From JAKVBK01 sp022447275 (GTDB taxonomy: Bacteria; Pseudomonadota; Alphaproteobacteria; Rhodobacterales; Rhodobacteraceae): DNA of 64,000 nt. The position numbers were made by a program, and so were the translations under genes. Below the pieces are notes generated by a model. That model searched no databases. It had not been told where the DNA came from and was given only the letters and a program-made list of their open reading frames with translations. Positions 32,544-41,323 of the stretch are shown here, piece after piece. How positions within the stretch are numbered: the first letter of the stretch is position 1; the number at the start of each line of letters is the position of its first letter. Where the stretch lies: assembly GCA_047125605.1 (NCBI GenBank), contig CP138932.1, positions 1,612,001-1,676,000 on the forward strand, given 5' to 3'.

Positions 32544-33851
32544 TTAGTCACCGCCGCTGAGATCGAAGGTCTCATTCGGGAAATATTTCGCCAGCCGCAC
32601 ATCAGCGGCCCGCGCATGCCCCTCCATGCCTTCCAGCCTTGAAATGCGTGCTGTCGCCTGCGCCACCTGCTTTGCGCCCTCTCGCGTGGCCCGCTGCCAA
32701 GTCACGATTTTCATGAACTTATGCACGCTCAGGCCACCGGTGTAGCTGGCCGCGCCAGAGGTCGGCAGCACGTGGTTAGGGCCAGAGGCCTTATCGCCGT
32801 AGGATACGGTCGTCTCCTCGCCGAGAAACAGCGAGCCATAGCAGCTCAGCCGGCCAAGCCACCAATCCAGGTCTTCGGCCTGCACCGTGAGATGCTCTGG
32901 CGCATAGGTATCCGAGGTGGCGGCCATTTCCTCGCGATCATCGCAGACGATCACTTCGGCATAGTCGCGCCATGCGGCCTCAGCGTTTCCACGGTTCAAC
33001 TCCGGCAAGTCGGCGATGAGTTCAGGCACACGGGCCATCACATCCTGTGCCAGGGCAGTGTCGTCCGTCACCAACCAGACCGGCGAGTTGTAGCCATGCT
33101 CGGCCTGACTCACCAAGTCGGTGGCCACGATATGCGGATCGGCGCTCTTGTCCGCAAGGATCAGGCTGTCGGTGGGCCCGGCGATCATGTCGATGCCAAT
33201 CCGCCCATAGAGCGCCCGTTTTGCCTCTGCCACAAACTGATTGCCAGGACCAACGATGATGTTGGCCTTGGGCTGTCCGAAAAGGCCAAAGGCCATGGCC
33301 GCCACACCCTGCACCCCGCCAAGCGCCATTATCTTATCCGCACCACTGGCGTGGGCGGCATAGACGATGGCCGGATCGAGGCCGCTGCCGGGCTGCGGCG
33401 CGGAACTGACCGTAATATGCGCGCAGCCTGCCACCTTGGCGGTTGTCACAGTCATGACGGCGCTGGAGATATGGCGATACCGGCCCGCCGGCACATAGCA
33501 CCCCGCCGCAGCGATCGGGATGGCCTTCTGGCCGGCAATCAGACCCGGATTGATCTCATATTCTACGTCCTGGACAGTGCCTTTCTGGACTTCAGCGAAC
33601 CGGCGCACATTGTCCCGGGCAAAATCGATATCGTCTTTTAGCTTCTGCGGCACGCGGGCAATGGCCGCCTCGATCTCGTCGTCAGAGAGCTGGATATTGC
33701 CCTCATACTTGTCAAATTTGGCGGCGTACTCCATCGCTGCCGCTTCGCCCCGGGCCTCGATATCAGCGAGGATGCCTGCAACGGTGGCAACGGTATCTCC
33801 CGCATCAGAACGGGCGGTAAAGGTTGCTTTCTTAAGATATGTGCGGGCCAT
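32544..33851 (-). CDS. HisD-family NAD+-dependent dehydrogenase, probably catabolic (HpsN-like)
   Basis: A 435-residue histidinol-dehydrogenase-family enzyme, which oxidises a primary alcohol in two steps to the acid with 2 NAD+. The metal ligands and catalytic residues are all present with the spacing of E. coli HisD: Q249 and H252 (SQAEHG), E319-H320 (YAPEHL), D353 and H360 (GDKASGPNHVLPT), H412 (EGMEGHA). No his genes are near. It sits in an operon with a TRAP transporter and a flavin alcohol oxidoreductase under an IclR regulator. The segments CYGSLFLGEETTV and GGLSVHKFMK resemble sulfopropanediol 3-dehydrogenase HpsN as I remember it, an enzyme of dihydroxypropanesulfonate use in roseobacters. 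I therefore favour a catabolic alcohol dehydrogenase over histidine synthesis; the exact substrate is open. Confidence 0.82.
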   Translation of the reverse strand: MARTYLKKATFTARSDAGDTVATVAGILADIEARGEAAAMEYAAKFDKYEGNIQLSDDEIEAAIARVPQKLKDDIDFARDNVRRFAEVQKGTVQDVEYEINPGLIAGQKAIPIAAAGCYVPAGRYRHISSAVMTVTTAKVAGCAHITVSSAPQPGSGLDPAIVYAAHASGADKIMALGGVQGVAAMAFGLFGQPKANIIVGPGNQFVAEAKRALYGRIGIDMIAGPTDSLILADKSADPHIVATDLVSQAEHGYNSPVWLVTDDTALAQDVMARVPELIADLPELNRGNAEAAWRDYAEVIVCDDREEMAATSDTYAPEHLTVQAEDLDWWLGRLSCYGSLFLGEETTVSYGDKASGPNHVLPTSGAASYTGGLSVHKFMKIVTWQRATREGAKQVAQATARISRLEGMEGHARAADVRLAKYFPNETFDLSGGD

Positions 33852-33879
33852 CGTCTTTCCCCAAGCTATACAAGAAACG

Positions 33880-34926
33880 TCAGGCCTCGCGCCTGTTGTG
33901 CAAGATCGACGCGCAGAAGGCCAAGCCGATCAGGCCCATACCGATCCCTCCGGTGATCAGTTCATGGACATGCACGATCGACTGCAGGAACATGATCACC
34001 GACAACGCGAAAATTGAATAGAACGCGCCGTGCTCCAGATACCGGAACTCCGCCAGTGTGCCGCGTTCAACCAGCATGATCGTCATCGAGCGGACATACA
34101 TCGCGCCGATGCCGAGGCCGATGGCGATCAACAGGATATTGGTTGTCAGAGCAAAGGCCCCGATCACGCCATCAAAGGAAAAGCTCGCGTCAAGCACCTC
34201 AAGATAGAGAAACGCGCCCAGCCCGCCCTTTGCCCCAACGCTGGCCGTTGAGCCCGCGATATTGTCCAGATAGCTGCCGAGCCCATCCACCAGTGTGAAA
34301 ATCAGCAGACCACTGATCGCAGACGTCAGGAAAACGCCCTGCTCAGCCTCGGGCAGGGTGCGGCAAATCAGAAGCACGATGATCAGCACGAAGGCGATCT
34401 CAAACCCGCGGATAGAGCCCCACAGGCGCAGCTGCTTTTCCAGACCCTTGATCCAGTCGATGGATTTGTCCTCATCGATGAAGAACTTCAGGGCCACCAT
34501 CATCAGGAAGGTGCCCCCAAACGCAGAGATCGGGCCATGGGCATGGCCAATGATCTCGGAGTATTGATCGGGATCCGAAAGCGCGAGATGGACAGCCGCG
34601 AAGGGATTAATCCACGCAAAGACCGCCACGATGGCAAGCGGAAAGACAATCCGCATGCCAAAGACCGCAATCAAGATACCCCAGGTCAGAAAACGCCGCT
34701 GCCAAATCGGCGTCATCTCTTCCAGCTTGTTGGCATTCACGATGGCATTGTCGAAGGACAGCGCGATCTCAAGCGCGGCCAACACCGTCCCGACGATCAG
34801 GAATGAGATCACCCCGGACGAGGTGCCCTCGGTCTCCCATCCCAGCCAGCCAGACAGGCCAAGCCCGACCACCGTTACAAGAAGCGGCCATTTCAGATAG
34901 GACACCGTGCTGCGTTGTTGTTGCAT
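33880..34926 (-). CDS. DUF475/TerC-family integral membrane protein
   Basis: A 348-residue polytopic membrane protein of the DUF475 family, related to TerC. About nine hydrophobic segments are visible. Two acidic intramembrane motifs characteristic of the TerC group occur: EIALSFDNAIVNANK (about 53-67) and LEVLDASFSFDGVIGAF (about 243-259). TerC relatives are linked to metal (manganese or calcium) efflux or to tellurite resistance; this branch is uncharacterised. It lies 3 bases after the TRAP permease and 28 bases before the HisD-like gene, so it is inside the same operon, an unusual position that suggests a link to the imported solute or its metal-dependent dehydrogenase. Confidence 0.85.
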   Translation of the reverse strand: MQQQRSTVSYLKWPLLVTVVGLGLSGWLGWETEGTSSGVISFLIVGTVLAALEIALSFDNAIVNANKLEEMTPIWQRRFLTWGILIAVFGMRIVFPLAIVAVFAWINPFAAVHLALSDPDQYSEIIGHAHGPISAFGGTFLMMVALKFFIDEDKSIDWIKGLEKQLRLWGSIRGFEIAFVLIIVLLICRTLPEAEQGVFLTSAISGLLIFTLVDGLGSYLDNIAGSTASVGAKGGLGAFLYLEVLDASFSFDGVIGAFALTTNILLIAIGLGIGAMYVRSMTIMLVERGTLAEFRYLEHGAFYSIFALSVIMFLQSIVHVHELITGGIGMGLIGLAFCASILHNRREA

Positions 34927-34929
34927 AGC

Positions 34930-37404
34930 TTAGTTTCCTGACATGAAGGCGGGCAGCCAGAGCACAAGCTGCGGGAATAGGAACAACAGGATCAAGCCAA
35001 GGAGCTGCACCAACATGAACTGCATCATGCCAAGGTAGATGTCCTTGAGGTCCCAATTCGGAACGACGCCCTTCAGGAAATAGGCAGACAGTGCCACGGG
35101 CGGTGACAGCCACGCCGTCTGAAGGTTGACGGCGACCAAGATGCCAAACCACACCATCAGGTCGTAGCGGTCCAGCCCGTAGACATCGAGCTTTTCCACC
35201 GTCGGCAAAAGGATCGGCACAACGATCAGCACGATCGGCACCCATTCCAGCGGCCAACCCAGAAGGAAGATCAATGCCATGACGAGGAGCAAGATCAGAT
35301 AGGGCGACATATCGAGGCCGAGCAGAAGCTCTGTCATCATCTTGGGTGTGCCCAGAGCCGAGAACTCTGCCCCGAAGAAATTCGAAGCCGCCACGAGGAA
35401 CATGATGAGCACGGTGATCTCAAGCGCCTTCATCAGGCTGTCAAAGAAGCCCGCGAAGGTGAACTTGCGATAGGCCAAGGACAGAAGGATCGCGCCAAAT
35501 GCCCCCATGGCGGCCGCTTCAGCCGGTGTCGCCAGCCCCAGAAGGATCGAGCCCAGCGCAAAGGAGATCAGGACCGTTGGCGGCATGAGACCGGCAAAGA
35601 ACTCATCCCAAAGCGCGGAGAAATAGAACGTCGAGTCAGCATCCGCGCGGTAGATCGGACGCGCGAGGTAGGCCAGCAGCAGAACCAGCGCGGCAAGCGC
35701 AATGGACATCACCGGCAGGCTGCCATCAGCCCCCATATTCGCAACGATCATGTATAGGTGGAAGGCAACCGCAATCGGCAGCAAGATTCGCAACATGGAC
35801 AGGCGCCGGTAGGCTTGCTTGGCCAGCACCAGCGTAATGCCCAGAACGAGCAGGCCGCCAAAGGGCACGACACCGCCAAATGCGCCGCCGAGGCTCAGCC
35901 CAAAGACACGACAGATGGTCAGGATGCCGAGGCAAATCAACGCCACCTCAACCCCGTAGTATTTCGACGTGTCCGGTTGGTCCTCGTCCGCCAGCACCGG
36001 GCCAAGCTCCGGGTTCAACCAACAGCGCCCCAGCGTATAGAGAAGGTACAAAGACGCCAGCAGCGCGCCCGGGATAAAGGCCCCGCGGAACAGATCGAGC
36101 GTTGAGACTTCGAGCACCGGCCCCATGACGATCAGCATGATCGACGGCGGGATCAGGATCCCGAGCGTCCCCCCTGCTGTGATGGTGCCCGCAGCCAGCT
36201 TCACATCGTAGCCCGAGCGGCTCATCGTGGCACCGGCCATAATGCCCAGCAGGGTCACCGAGGCCCCGACAATGCCCGTTGCGGCAGCAAAGATCGTCGA
36301 GACGATCAGAACCGCGATGAACAGTGAGCCGCGCACGCGGGCCATGATCATCTGGATCGATGCAAAGAGCCGCTCCATCAATCCCGCCGATTCCATCACG
36401 ATGCCCATCAAGACAAAGAGCGGCACCGCCATCAGCTGGTCATTGAGCATGGTGGAGTTGGTGTTGAGGGTCAGCAAAAGTGTGGTCAGCTTGAAGTTTG
36501 ACCCCCAGATGCCAAAGACGAAGCCAAGGAAGATCAGCGTGAAGGAAATCGGGAAGCCGATGAAGATCACAAACAGCATCGCGCCCAGCATGATCAGGCC
36601 GATGGTCGGCTTTGGCAGGCCGGGGCTGGATTTCATCAGATCTGTGAACCATGCGCCGCCGGGCACCCAATCGGGCAGGAACACCGCCAAAACCAGCCAC
36701 GTCAACGCCACCAGATAAATCGGCATGGCACGCAGGAACAGGCGCTCACGCTCCTTGCCCATCTTGTGGAAGGCGCGGAAAATCTCGGGAATGCCCTGGA
36801 TCAAGAGCAGAAATCCCCCCACCGGCATGGCCAAACGCGCGGGCCATAGGACGGGTCCCCAGGCGCTGTCGAGCGCCAAGGTTTCCCCGCGCGAGAATGC
36901 CAACCACCAGAATTGAGAGGCCACGATGGTGAAGAAGATCATCGAGGGAATGAAGAACAGCAGATACAGCGTGGCATCTACAGTCGCCTGCGTCTTGGGT
37001 GACCAGTTGCGATACAGGAAGTCAGCGCGGATATGCACGCCCCGCATCAGGCCGTAGCCCGCGGCAGCCATGAACAGGGTGCCCGCGATCATGCGGCTGG
37101 TATCGTACACCCACAGCGTGGGCCCCAGGCCAAGAGAACGTGCTAAATCCTCAAACCCTGCATCCTGCAGGATCGCGAAGGAGTTGCGCATGAACACTTC
37201 GTAGACCACCACCGCAATGAGGGGGACCATCATCAGAGCCATGAACTGGCCCGCGCGATAGTTGATCGTATCGATGGCCGCGGTGATTGGGCGCTGCCAA
37301 GGCGTCATGTCCTCAGGCGTTTCGCCCACCGCTTCGGAGCGTCGCTCCGCAATAAGCTCGTCCGCGATTTCGAGCTCGTCCGGGTTTACCTCATCTGCGG
37401 CCAT
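34930..37404 (-). CDS. TRAP transporter permease, small and large subunits fused (DctQM)
   Basis: An 824-residue fused TRAP permease. Residues about 45-215 form the four-helix DctQ part (RAGQFMALMMVPLIAVVVYE; MRGVHIRADFLYR). Residues about 265-824 form the DctM part, with the family signature segments GFPISFTLIFLG, AGTITAGGTLGILIPPSI and, near the end, WPLEWVPIVLIVVPILLP and NLQTAWLSPPVALSAYFLKG. DctM is interrupted at about 470-595 by a segment containing an acidic loop and four or so extra helices, which ordinary DctM proteins lack. It drives uptake of an organic acid with a Na+ or H+ gradient, working with the binding protein upstream (127-base gap). The stop is 3 bases from the DUF475 start. 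Confidence 0.93.
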   Translation of the reverse strand: MAADEVNPDELEIADELIAERRSEAVGETPEDMTPWQRPITAAIDTINYRAGQFMALMMVPLIAVVVYEVFMRNSFAILQDAGFEDLARSLGLGPTLWVYDTSRMIAGTLFMAAAGYGLMRGVHIRADFLYRNWSPKTQATVDATLYLLFFIPSMIFFTIVASQFWWLAFSRGETLALDSAWGPVLWPARLAMPVGGFLLLIQGIPEIFRAFHKMGKERERLFLRAMPIYLVALTWLVLAVFLPDWVPGGAWFTDLMKSSPGLPKPTIGLIMLGAMLFVIFIGFPISFTLIFLGFVFGIWGSNFKLTTLLLTLNTNSTMLNDQLMAVPLFVLMGIVMESAGLMERLFASIQMIMARVRGSLFIAVLIVSTIFAAATGIVGASVTLLGIMAGATMSRSGYDVKLAAGTITAGGTLGILIPPSIMLIVMGPVLEVSTLDLFRGAFIPGALLASLYLLYTLGRCWLNPELGPVLADEDQPDTSKYYGVEVALICLGILTICRVFGLSLGGAFGGVVPFGGLLVLGITLVLAKQAYRRLSMLRILLPIAVAFHLYMIVANMGADGSLPVMSIALAALVLLLAYLARPIYRADADSTFYFSALWDEFFAGLMPPTVLISFALGSILLGLATPAEAAAMGAFGAILLSLAYRKFTFAGFFDSLMKALEITVLIMFLVAASNFFGAEFSALGTPKMMTELLLGLDMSPYLILLLVMALIFLLGWPLEWVPIVLIVVPILLPTVEKLDVYGLDRYDLMVWFGILVAVNLQTAWLSPPVALSAYFLKGVVPNWDLKDIYLGMMQFMLVQLLGLILLFLFPQLVLWLPAFMSGN

Positions 37405-37531
37405 ACCCCTGTCCCCCTTGCCGGTTCAGTGCCCTTTGCGGGCCTTCGTTTTTGAAAAGGGCGCAGTGCAGCACCTGCCCTTTGCAGAAACGAAGCGCGG
37501 GGCCACGTGGGCCCCGCACAACGTTAAAGGG

Positions 37532-38626
37532 TTACTTGAGCGTCGCCGCATGTGCGCGGCCAAGGCCGGCATTCGACGTCTGTGCACCCGCCCAGAAGGG
37601 AACCGCGATATCCGCGAAATCCTTTTGGGACTGCCAGACCTCTGCAAAGAACTCGTCTTCATCGGCAGCAGCCTGCAGCGCCTTCTTGGCAGCAGCCATG
37701 TACTCGGTGAAGTAGTCAGCAGGCGTATCCTCGAGAATAACGCCGTGGTTCTCGGTCAGGTCCTTGAGTGCCTTACCGTTCTCGTAGATCCGGTAGGACA
37801 GCGACTTGGACAGGGACGCGTTGGCAGCCACTTCCAGTGCCATTTGCTCCTGCTCGTTCAGGCTGTCGTAGAAATCGCGGTTCACATACATGTCCGCGTT
37901 CACGGTCACCTGGTGCAGGCCCTGCAGGTAGTAGTGCTTCAGAACCTTCTGGAAGCCAAAGACACTGTCCGGCTTGGGGCAGCACCATTCAGCGGCATCG
38001 ATCGTGCCCTTTTCAAGCGCGGGCAGAATGTCGCCACCGCCCATCGCAACCGCTGGAACACCGATATCGGCGTAGGCGGCACCGACCATGCCCGGAGGTG
38101 CGCGGAAGCGCATCTGGCGGAAGTCATCCATTGAGGTAATCGGCTCGGGGAACCAACCCAGAGCCTCGGGGCCTACGGGCTGCAGCATGAAGCCCTTGAC
38201 GTTCACGCCCATCTCATCCCAGAGGCGGTCATACAGCTCTTTGCCGCCGCCATACTGGAACCAGCTCAGGAAGGCGATGTTGTCGAGGCCCACGCCAGCG
38301 CCCGCAACCGGTGCGCCAAACAGGTTGGCCGCCACATGCTTGCCGCCCCAGTAGTGGGTCCAAGCGAAGCCGCCTTCCACAAGGCCGGCATCCACCGCGT
38401 CCATGATGTCGCGCGGACCAACAACGGCCCCCGCAGGCAGAACTTCGATCTTCAGCGATCCGCCGGTCAGCGCAGCGACGTCATCGCCAAACGCTTTCAG
38501 CATCACCACTTCGTCGGCCGTGTTCGGCAAAACAGATTGAATACGAAGAACTTTTTCGGCCATTGCAGCCGACGCTGTCAGCGCCAATGTAACGGCACCA
38601 GCCGCTACGTGTTTCAGGATAAACAT
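37532..38626 (-). CDS. TRAP transporter substrate-binding protein (DctP family)
   Basis: A 364-residue periplasmic binding protein of the DctP family. A signal peptide at 1-23 (LKHVAAGAVTLALTASAAMA) precedes the mature start EKVLRIQSVLPNTADEV. The ligand-binding arginine is expected in FRQMRFRAPPGM, and the region GGGDILPALEKGTIDAAEWCCP is typical of the group that includes the 2-oxo-acid binder TakP. The ATG at 38626 has a GGGAGG site and starts the signal peptide; the frame is open further upstream to 38776. It is the middle gene between a GMC oxidoreductase and the fused permease. The ligand is probably a small hydroxy or oxo carboxylate or sulfonate. Confidence 0.93.
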   Translation of the reverse strand: MFILKHVAAGAVTLALTASAAMAEKVLRIQSVLPNTADEVVMLKAFGDDVAALTGGSLKIEVLPAGAVVGPRDIMDAVDAGLVEGGFAWTHYWGGKHVAANLFGAPVAGAGVGLDNIAFLSWFQYGGGKELYDRLWDEMGVNVKGFMLQPVGPEALGWFPEPITSMDDFRQMRFRAPPGMVGAAYADIGVPAVAMGGGDILPALEKGTIDAAEWCCPKPDSVFGFQKVLKHYYLQGLHQVTVNADMYVNRDFYDSLNEQEQMALEVAANASLSKSLSYRIYENGKALKDLTENHGVILEDTPADYFTEYMAAAKKALQAAADEDEFFAEVWQSQKDFADIAVPFWAGAQTSNAGLGRAHAATLK

Positions 38627-38762
38627 ATTTTTCCTCCCATTGGTGTTTGCCTTCGAGACGGGTTTTTCTTGTCCAGAGCGGAAGGCTGCGCTCCGGAGTG
38701 TGGTTGGGGCCGGAAACCCGGCCCGGTAACTGATTTGATACGCTGTCGAAAACATCCGTATC

Positions 38763-40364
38763 TCATGCTCTTGCATCCTCTAGGATAAGATCGGCAGCTT
38801 TTTCACCGATCATGATGCAAGGCGCATTGGTATTCCCACTGACAATCTTCGGCATGATCGACGCATCCGCAACGCGCAAACCGGCAATGCCCCGGACCCG
38901 CAAGCGCGGATCAACCACAGCCTTGTCATCTATGCCCATCTTGCAGGTGCCTGTTGGGTGATAAATCGTCACCGCTGTGCGACGCGCCCAGTCGAGGGTG
39001 GCGTCTTCGTCATCAAAAGCCACATCAGCGCCGGGCGCATGCTCCTCCGTGATGTGAGACTTGAGCGGTTCGGTACGGGAAATTTTCCGTGCGATCTGGA
39101 TGCCCTTAACGATTGTACGGCAATCAAGATCGGTAGCTAGATAGTTGGGATGGATGGCCGGGTGATCGTCCATATTCGCAGAGCGGAGTTCCAGATGCCC
39201 CGCGCTTTCCGGGCGCAACTGCAGGACAGACGCGGTGAACGCCGAAAACGCATGCGGCCCATCGGCGGGCTTATCGGCGCTCCAGGGCTGTATGTGAAAC
39301 TGAATGTCTGGCGTTTCGAGATGCTCTTCGGTTTTCAGAAAACCGGTTCCAAGACTGGCTGCCATTGTCATAGGGCCGCGCTGAGTGAGCGCGTATTCCA
39401 AGGCAATAAGGCCCTGTTTGAACAGGTTATTCGCTTCGACATTGATGGTGCTGAGATTCGTTTTGAAAACCGGACGGGCTTGCAAGTGATCCTGTAGGTT
39501 TTTGCCGACGCCGTCCAAGGCCGTATGCACGTCGATCCCGTGGGGGCGCAGCGCTTCCGGATCCCCTACACCCGACAGCATGAGGATCTGGGCAGAGCCA
39601 ATCGCTCCGGCGCTCAGGATGATCTCCTTGCGGGCAGAAAGGGTTTGCATCTGGCCGTTGCGCTTGACGCGGATGGCATGCGCCCTGCCCTCTTCAAACA
39701 ACACTTTTTCTGTCTGAGCATTCGTGATGATAGCCAGGTTTTTCCTGTTTTTCACTGGATTGAGATAGGCCACGGCTGACGAACACCGGCGGCCCTTCTT
39801 CATCGTCAACTGGAAATAGCCGACGCCTTCCTGATCTTCGCCGTTGTAGTCGGCGGTGCGTTTGTAGCCCGCACCCTCCGCCGCATCGAGCCAGCGATCC
39901 ACCACATCACGGCTCAGGCGCGAATCCTGAACAGACAGAGGGCCATCCGTGCCGCGCACATCATTGGAATGTGCCCCATGCCAAGTCTCTGACCGCTTGA
40001 ACAAAGGCAGGACATTGTCCCACGACCAGCCGGTGCATCCCAGTTGCGCCCAGTGGTTATAATCCTGTGGCTGTCCGCGCACATACAGCAACCCATTGAT
40101 GGAACTAGAGCCGCCCAAAACGCGGCCGCGCGGCCAGGAGATCGAACGCCCTGCGATGCCCCCATCTTCTTCGGTGACATACATCCAATCGGATTTGGGA
40201 TTGCCCATCGTCTTAAAATAGCCAACCGGGATATGAATCCACGGGTTGAGGTCCGCAGGGCCAGCCTCAACGAGCGCAACGGTATTGCGCTGGTCAGCAG
40301 ACAGGCGATTCGCCAGCGCACAGCCAGCAGAACCTGCCCCAACTATAATGAAGTCAAACTCCAT
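38763..40364 (-). CDS. GMC-family FAD-dependent alcohol oxidoreductase
   Basis: A 533-residue flavoprotein of the glucose-methanol-choline oxidoreductase family, like choline dehydrogenase or alcohol dehydrogenase AlkJ. The N-terminal FAD site is FDFIIVGAGSAGCALANRL. The first GMC signature is PRGRVLGGSSSINGLLYVRG (about 77-96) and the second is at about 247-261 (SAGAIGSAQILMLSGVG). The catalytic histidine lies in TIYHPTGTCKMG and the paired asparagine in SGNTNAPCIMIGEKAADLI near the end. A GGGGGGAT site precedes ATG 40364. It is divergent from an IclR gene and heads the leftward operon with the TRAP and HisD-like genes, so it probably oxidises the imported alcohol. No signal peptide is visible, so it acts in the cytoplasm. 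Confidence 0.93.
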   Translation of the reverse strand: MEFDFIIVGAGSAGCALANRLSADQRNTVALVEAGPADLNPWIHIPVGYFKTMGNPKSDWMYVTEEDGGIAGRSISWPRGRVLGGSSSINGLLYVRGQPQDYNHWAQLGCTGWSWDNVLPLFKRSETWHGAHSNDVRGTDGPLSVQDSRLSRDVVDRWLDAAEGAGYKRTADYNGEDQEGVGYFQLTMKKGRRCSSAVAYLNPVKNRKNLAIITNAQTEKVLFEEGRAHAIRVKRNGQMQTLSARKEIILSAGAIGSAQILMLSGVGDPEALRPHGIDVHTALDGVGKNLQDHLQARPVFKTNLSTINVEANNLFKQGLIALEYALTQRGPMTMAASLGTGFLKTEEHLETPDIQFHIQPWSADKPADGPHAFSAFTASVLQLRPESAGHLELRSANMDDHPAIHPNYLATDLDCRTIVKGIQIARKISRTEPLKSHITEEHAPGADVAFDDEDATLDWARRTAVTIYHPTGTCKMGIDDKAVVDPRLRVRGIAGLRVADASIMPKIVSGNTNAPCIMIGEKAADLILEDARA

Positions 40365-40387
40365 ATCCCCCCGGGCTATCAAAAAAT

Positions 40388-40402
40388 GAGACTTTTTGTC
40401 TC
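40388..40402. promoter_or_regulatory. 15-bp inverted repeat, probable IclR operator
   Basis: GAGACTTTTTGTCTC, an exact 5-bp inverted repeat around five T, lies in the 107-base gap between the GMC gene and the divergent IclR gene, 24 bases from the GMC start. Its 15-base length fits the pattern of known IclR-family operators. It could repress the whole TRAP operon. It differs from the palindrome near the other IclR gene of this window, as expected for different regulators. Confidence 0.5.
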
Positions 40403-40471
40403 GATTTTATTTGATTTGAACGATACACTGTCTTTTACGAAATGCATCACTTTTTTTGCCGGGAGGTTTCC

Positions 40472-41233
40472 GTGTCGGAATCGGGCCGCATTCCCACCAA
40501 TCTGCGCACGCTCATGATCCTTGAGATTCTGGGCAAAAGCCACCAGCCGATGACGGCAACCCAGATCAATGAGGAACTGGGTTTGCCGAAGCAGACCGTT
40601 CACAGACTCTGTGCAACGCTGGAGGAAAACGGGTTTCTGACACGCGCCGGGACAAACAAGAAGTATCAGGTGGCCCGACGCCTGCGCGCACTTGGTTCAG
40701 GCCTGCTCTACAACTCCCGAGATCACGTTGCGCGCCACCAGATCCTGAAGCAAGTGGCTGAAAGCGTTGGCGAGACAGTCAACTACGCAGCCCCCGGCGA
40801 TACCGGGATGAACTATCTCGACAGGGTGGAGACCGATTGGCCCTTCCGGATACAGTTGCCCATTGGCACAAGCGTCCCGTTCCATTGCACAGCCAGCGGG
40901 AAAACCTTTCTCGCAAGCCTTGCCAGCAACAAACGCAAAAGCCTCGTGGCATCGCTGACACTTGAGAAAATGACCCCGCGCACGCTGACCGATCCTGCCG
41001 ATTTGCTGGCCGAGTTGGACGCAATCAAAGCGCAGGGATACTCCCTCGATCGCGAGGAGTTCCTGGAAGGCATGGTTGCAATCGCCGTGCCGGTGACAGA
41101 CCCGCAAGGCAGATATGTTGCCAGCCTCGCCTATCACGGCCCCGACCAGCGTCTTGCTTTGGAAGAGGCCATTGCACGCAAAGAAGTCCTTCAAAGCGCC
41201 GCCCTGAAACTCAGCATGCTTATGTTTAGCTAA
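40472..41233 (+). CDS. IclR-family transcriptional regulator
   Basis: A 253-residue IclR regulator. The winged helix (about 5-65) includes PMTATQINEELGLPKQTVHRLCATLEENGFL-like sequence. The effector domain has FHCTASGKTFLASLA and FLEGMVAIAVPVTDPQG. I prefer GTG 40472 to ATG 40442, because GGGAGG ends 5 bases before the GTG and the first ten residues of the longer form are unlike the family. It is divergent from the GMC-TRAP-HisD operon and is its likely regulator. It shares family but only moderate visible similarity with the other IclR protein at 9593-10417. Confidence 0.92.
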   Translation: MSESGRIPTNLRTLMILEILGKSHQPMTATQINEELGLPKQTVHRLCATLEENGFLTRAGTNKKYQVARRLRALGSGLLYNSRDHVARHQILKQVAESVGETVNYAAPGDTGMNYLDRVETDWPFRIQLPIGTSVPFHCTASGKTFLASLASNKRKSLVASLTLEKMTPRTLTDPADLLAELDAIKAQGYSLDREEFLEGMVAIAVPVTDPQGRYVASLAYHGPDQRLALEEAIARKEVLQSAALKLSMLMFS

Positions 41234-41323
41234 GACCCGCATAGCCCGCAGCGCACCCAAAGATGGCATCCTCTGAACCCTGCCAGCATGAGCGTTCGAA
41301 ATTTGCCTGAGCGCTTATCCACT

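Noticed and set aside
32544..33851. Annotation as biosynthetic histidinol dehydrogenase (hisD)
   Set aside because: All catalytic residues fit HisD, but the operon context is uptake and alcohol oxidation, and sequence segments resemble HpsN; the family name alone would mislead.
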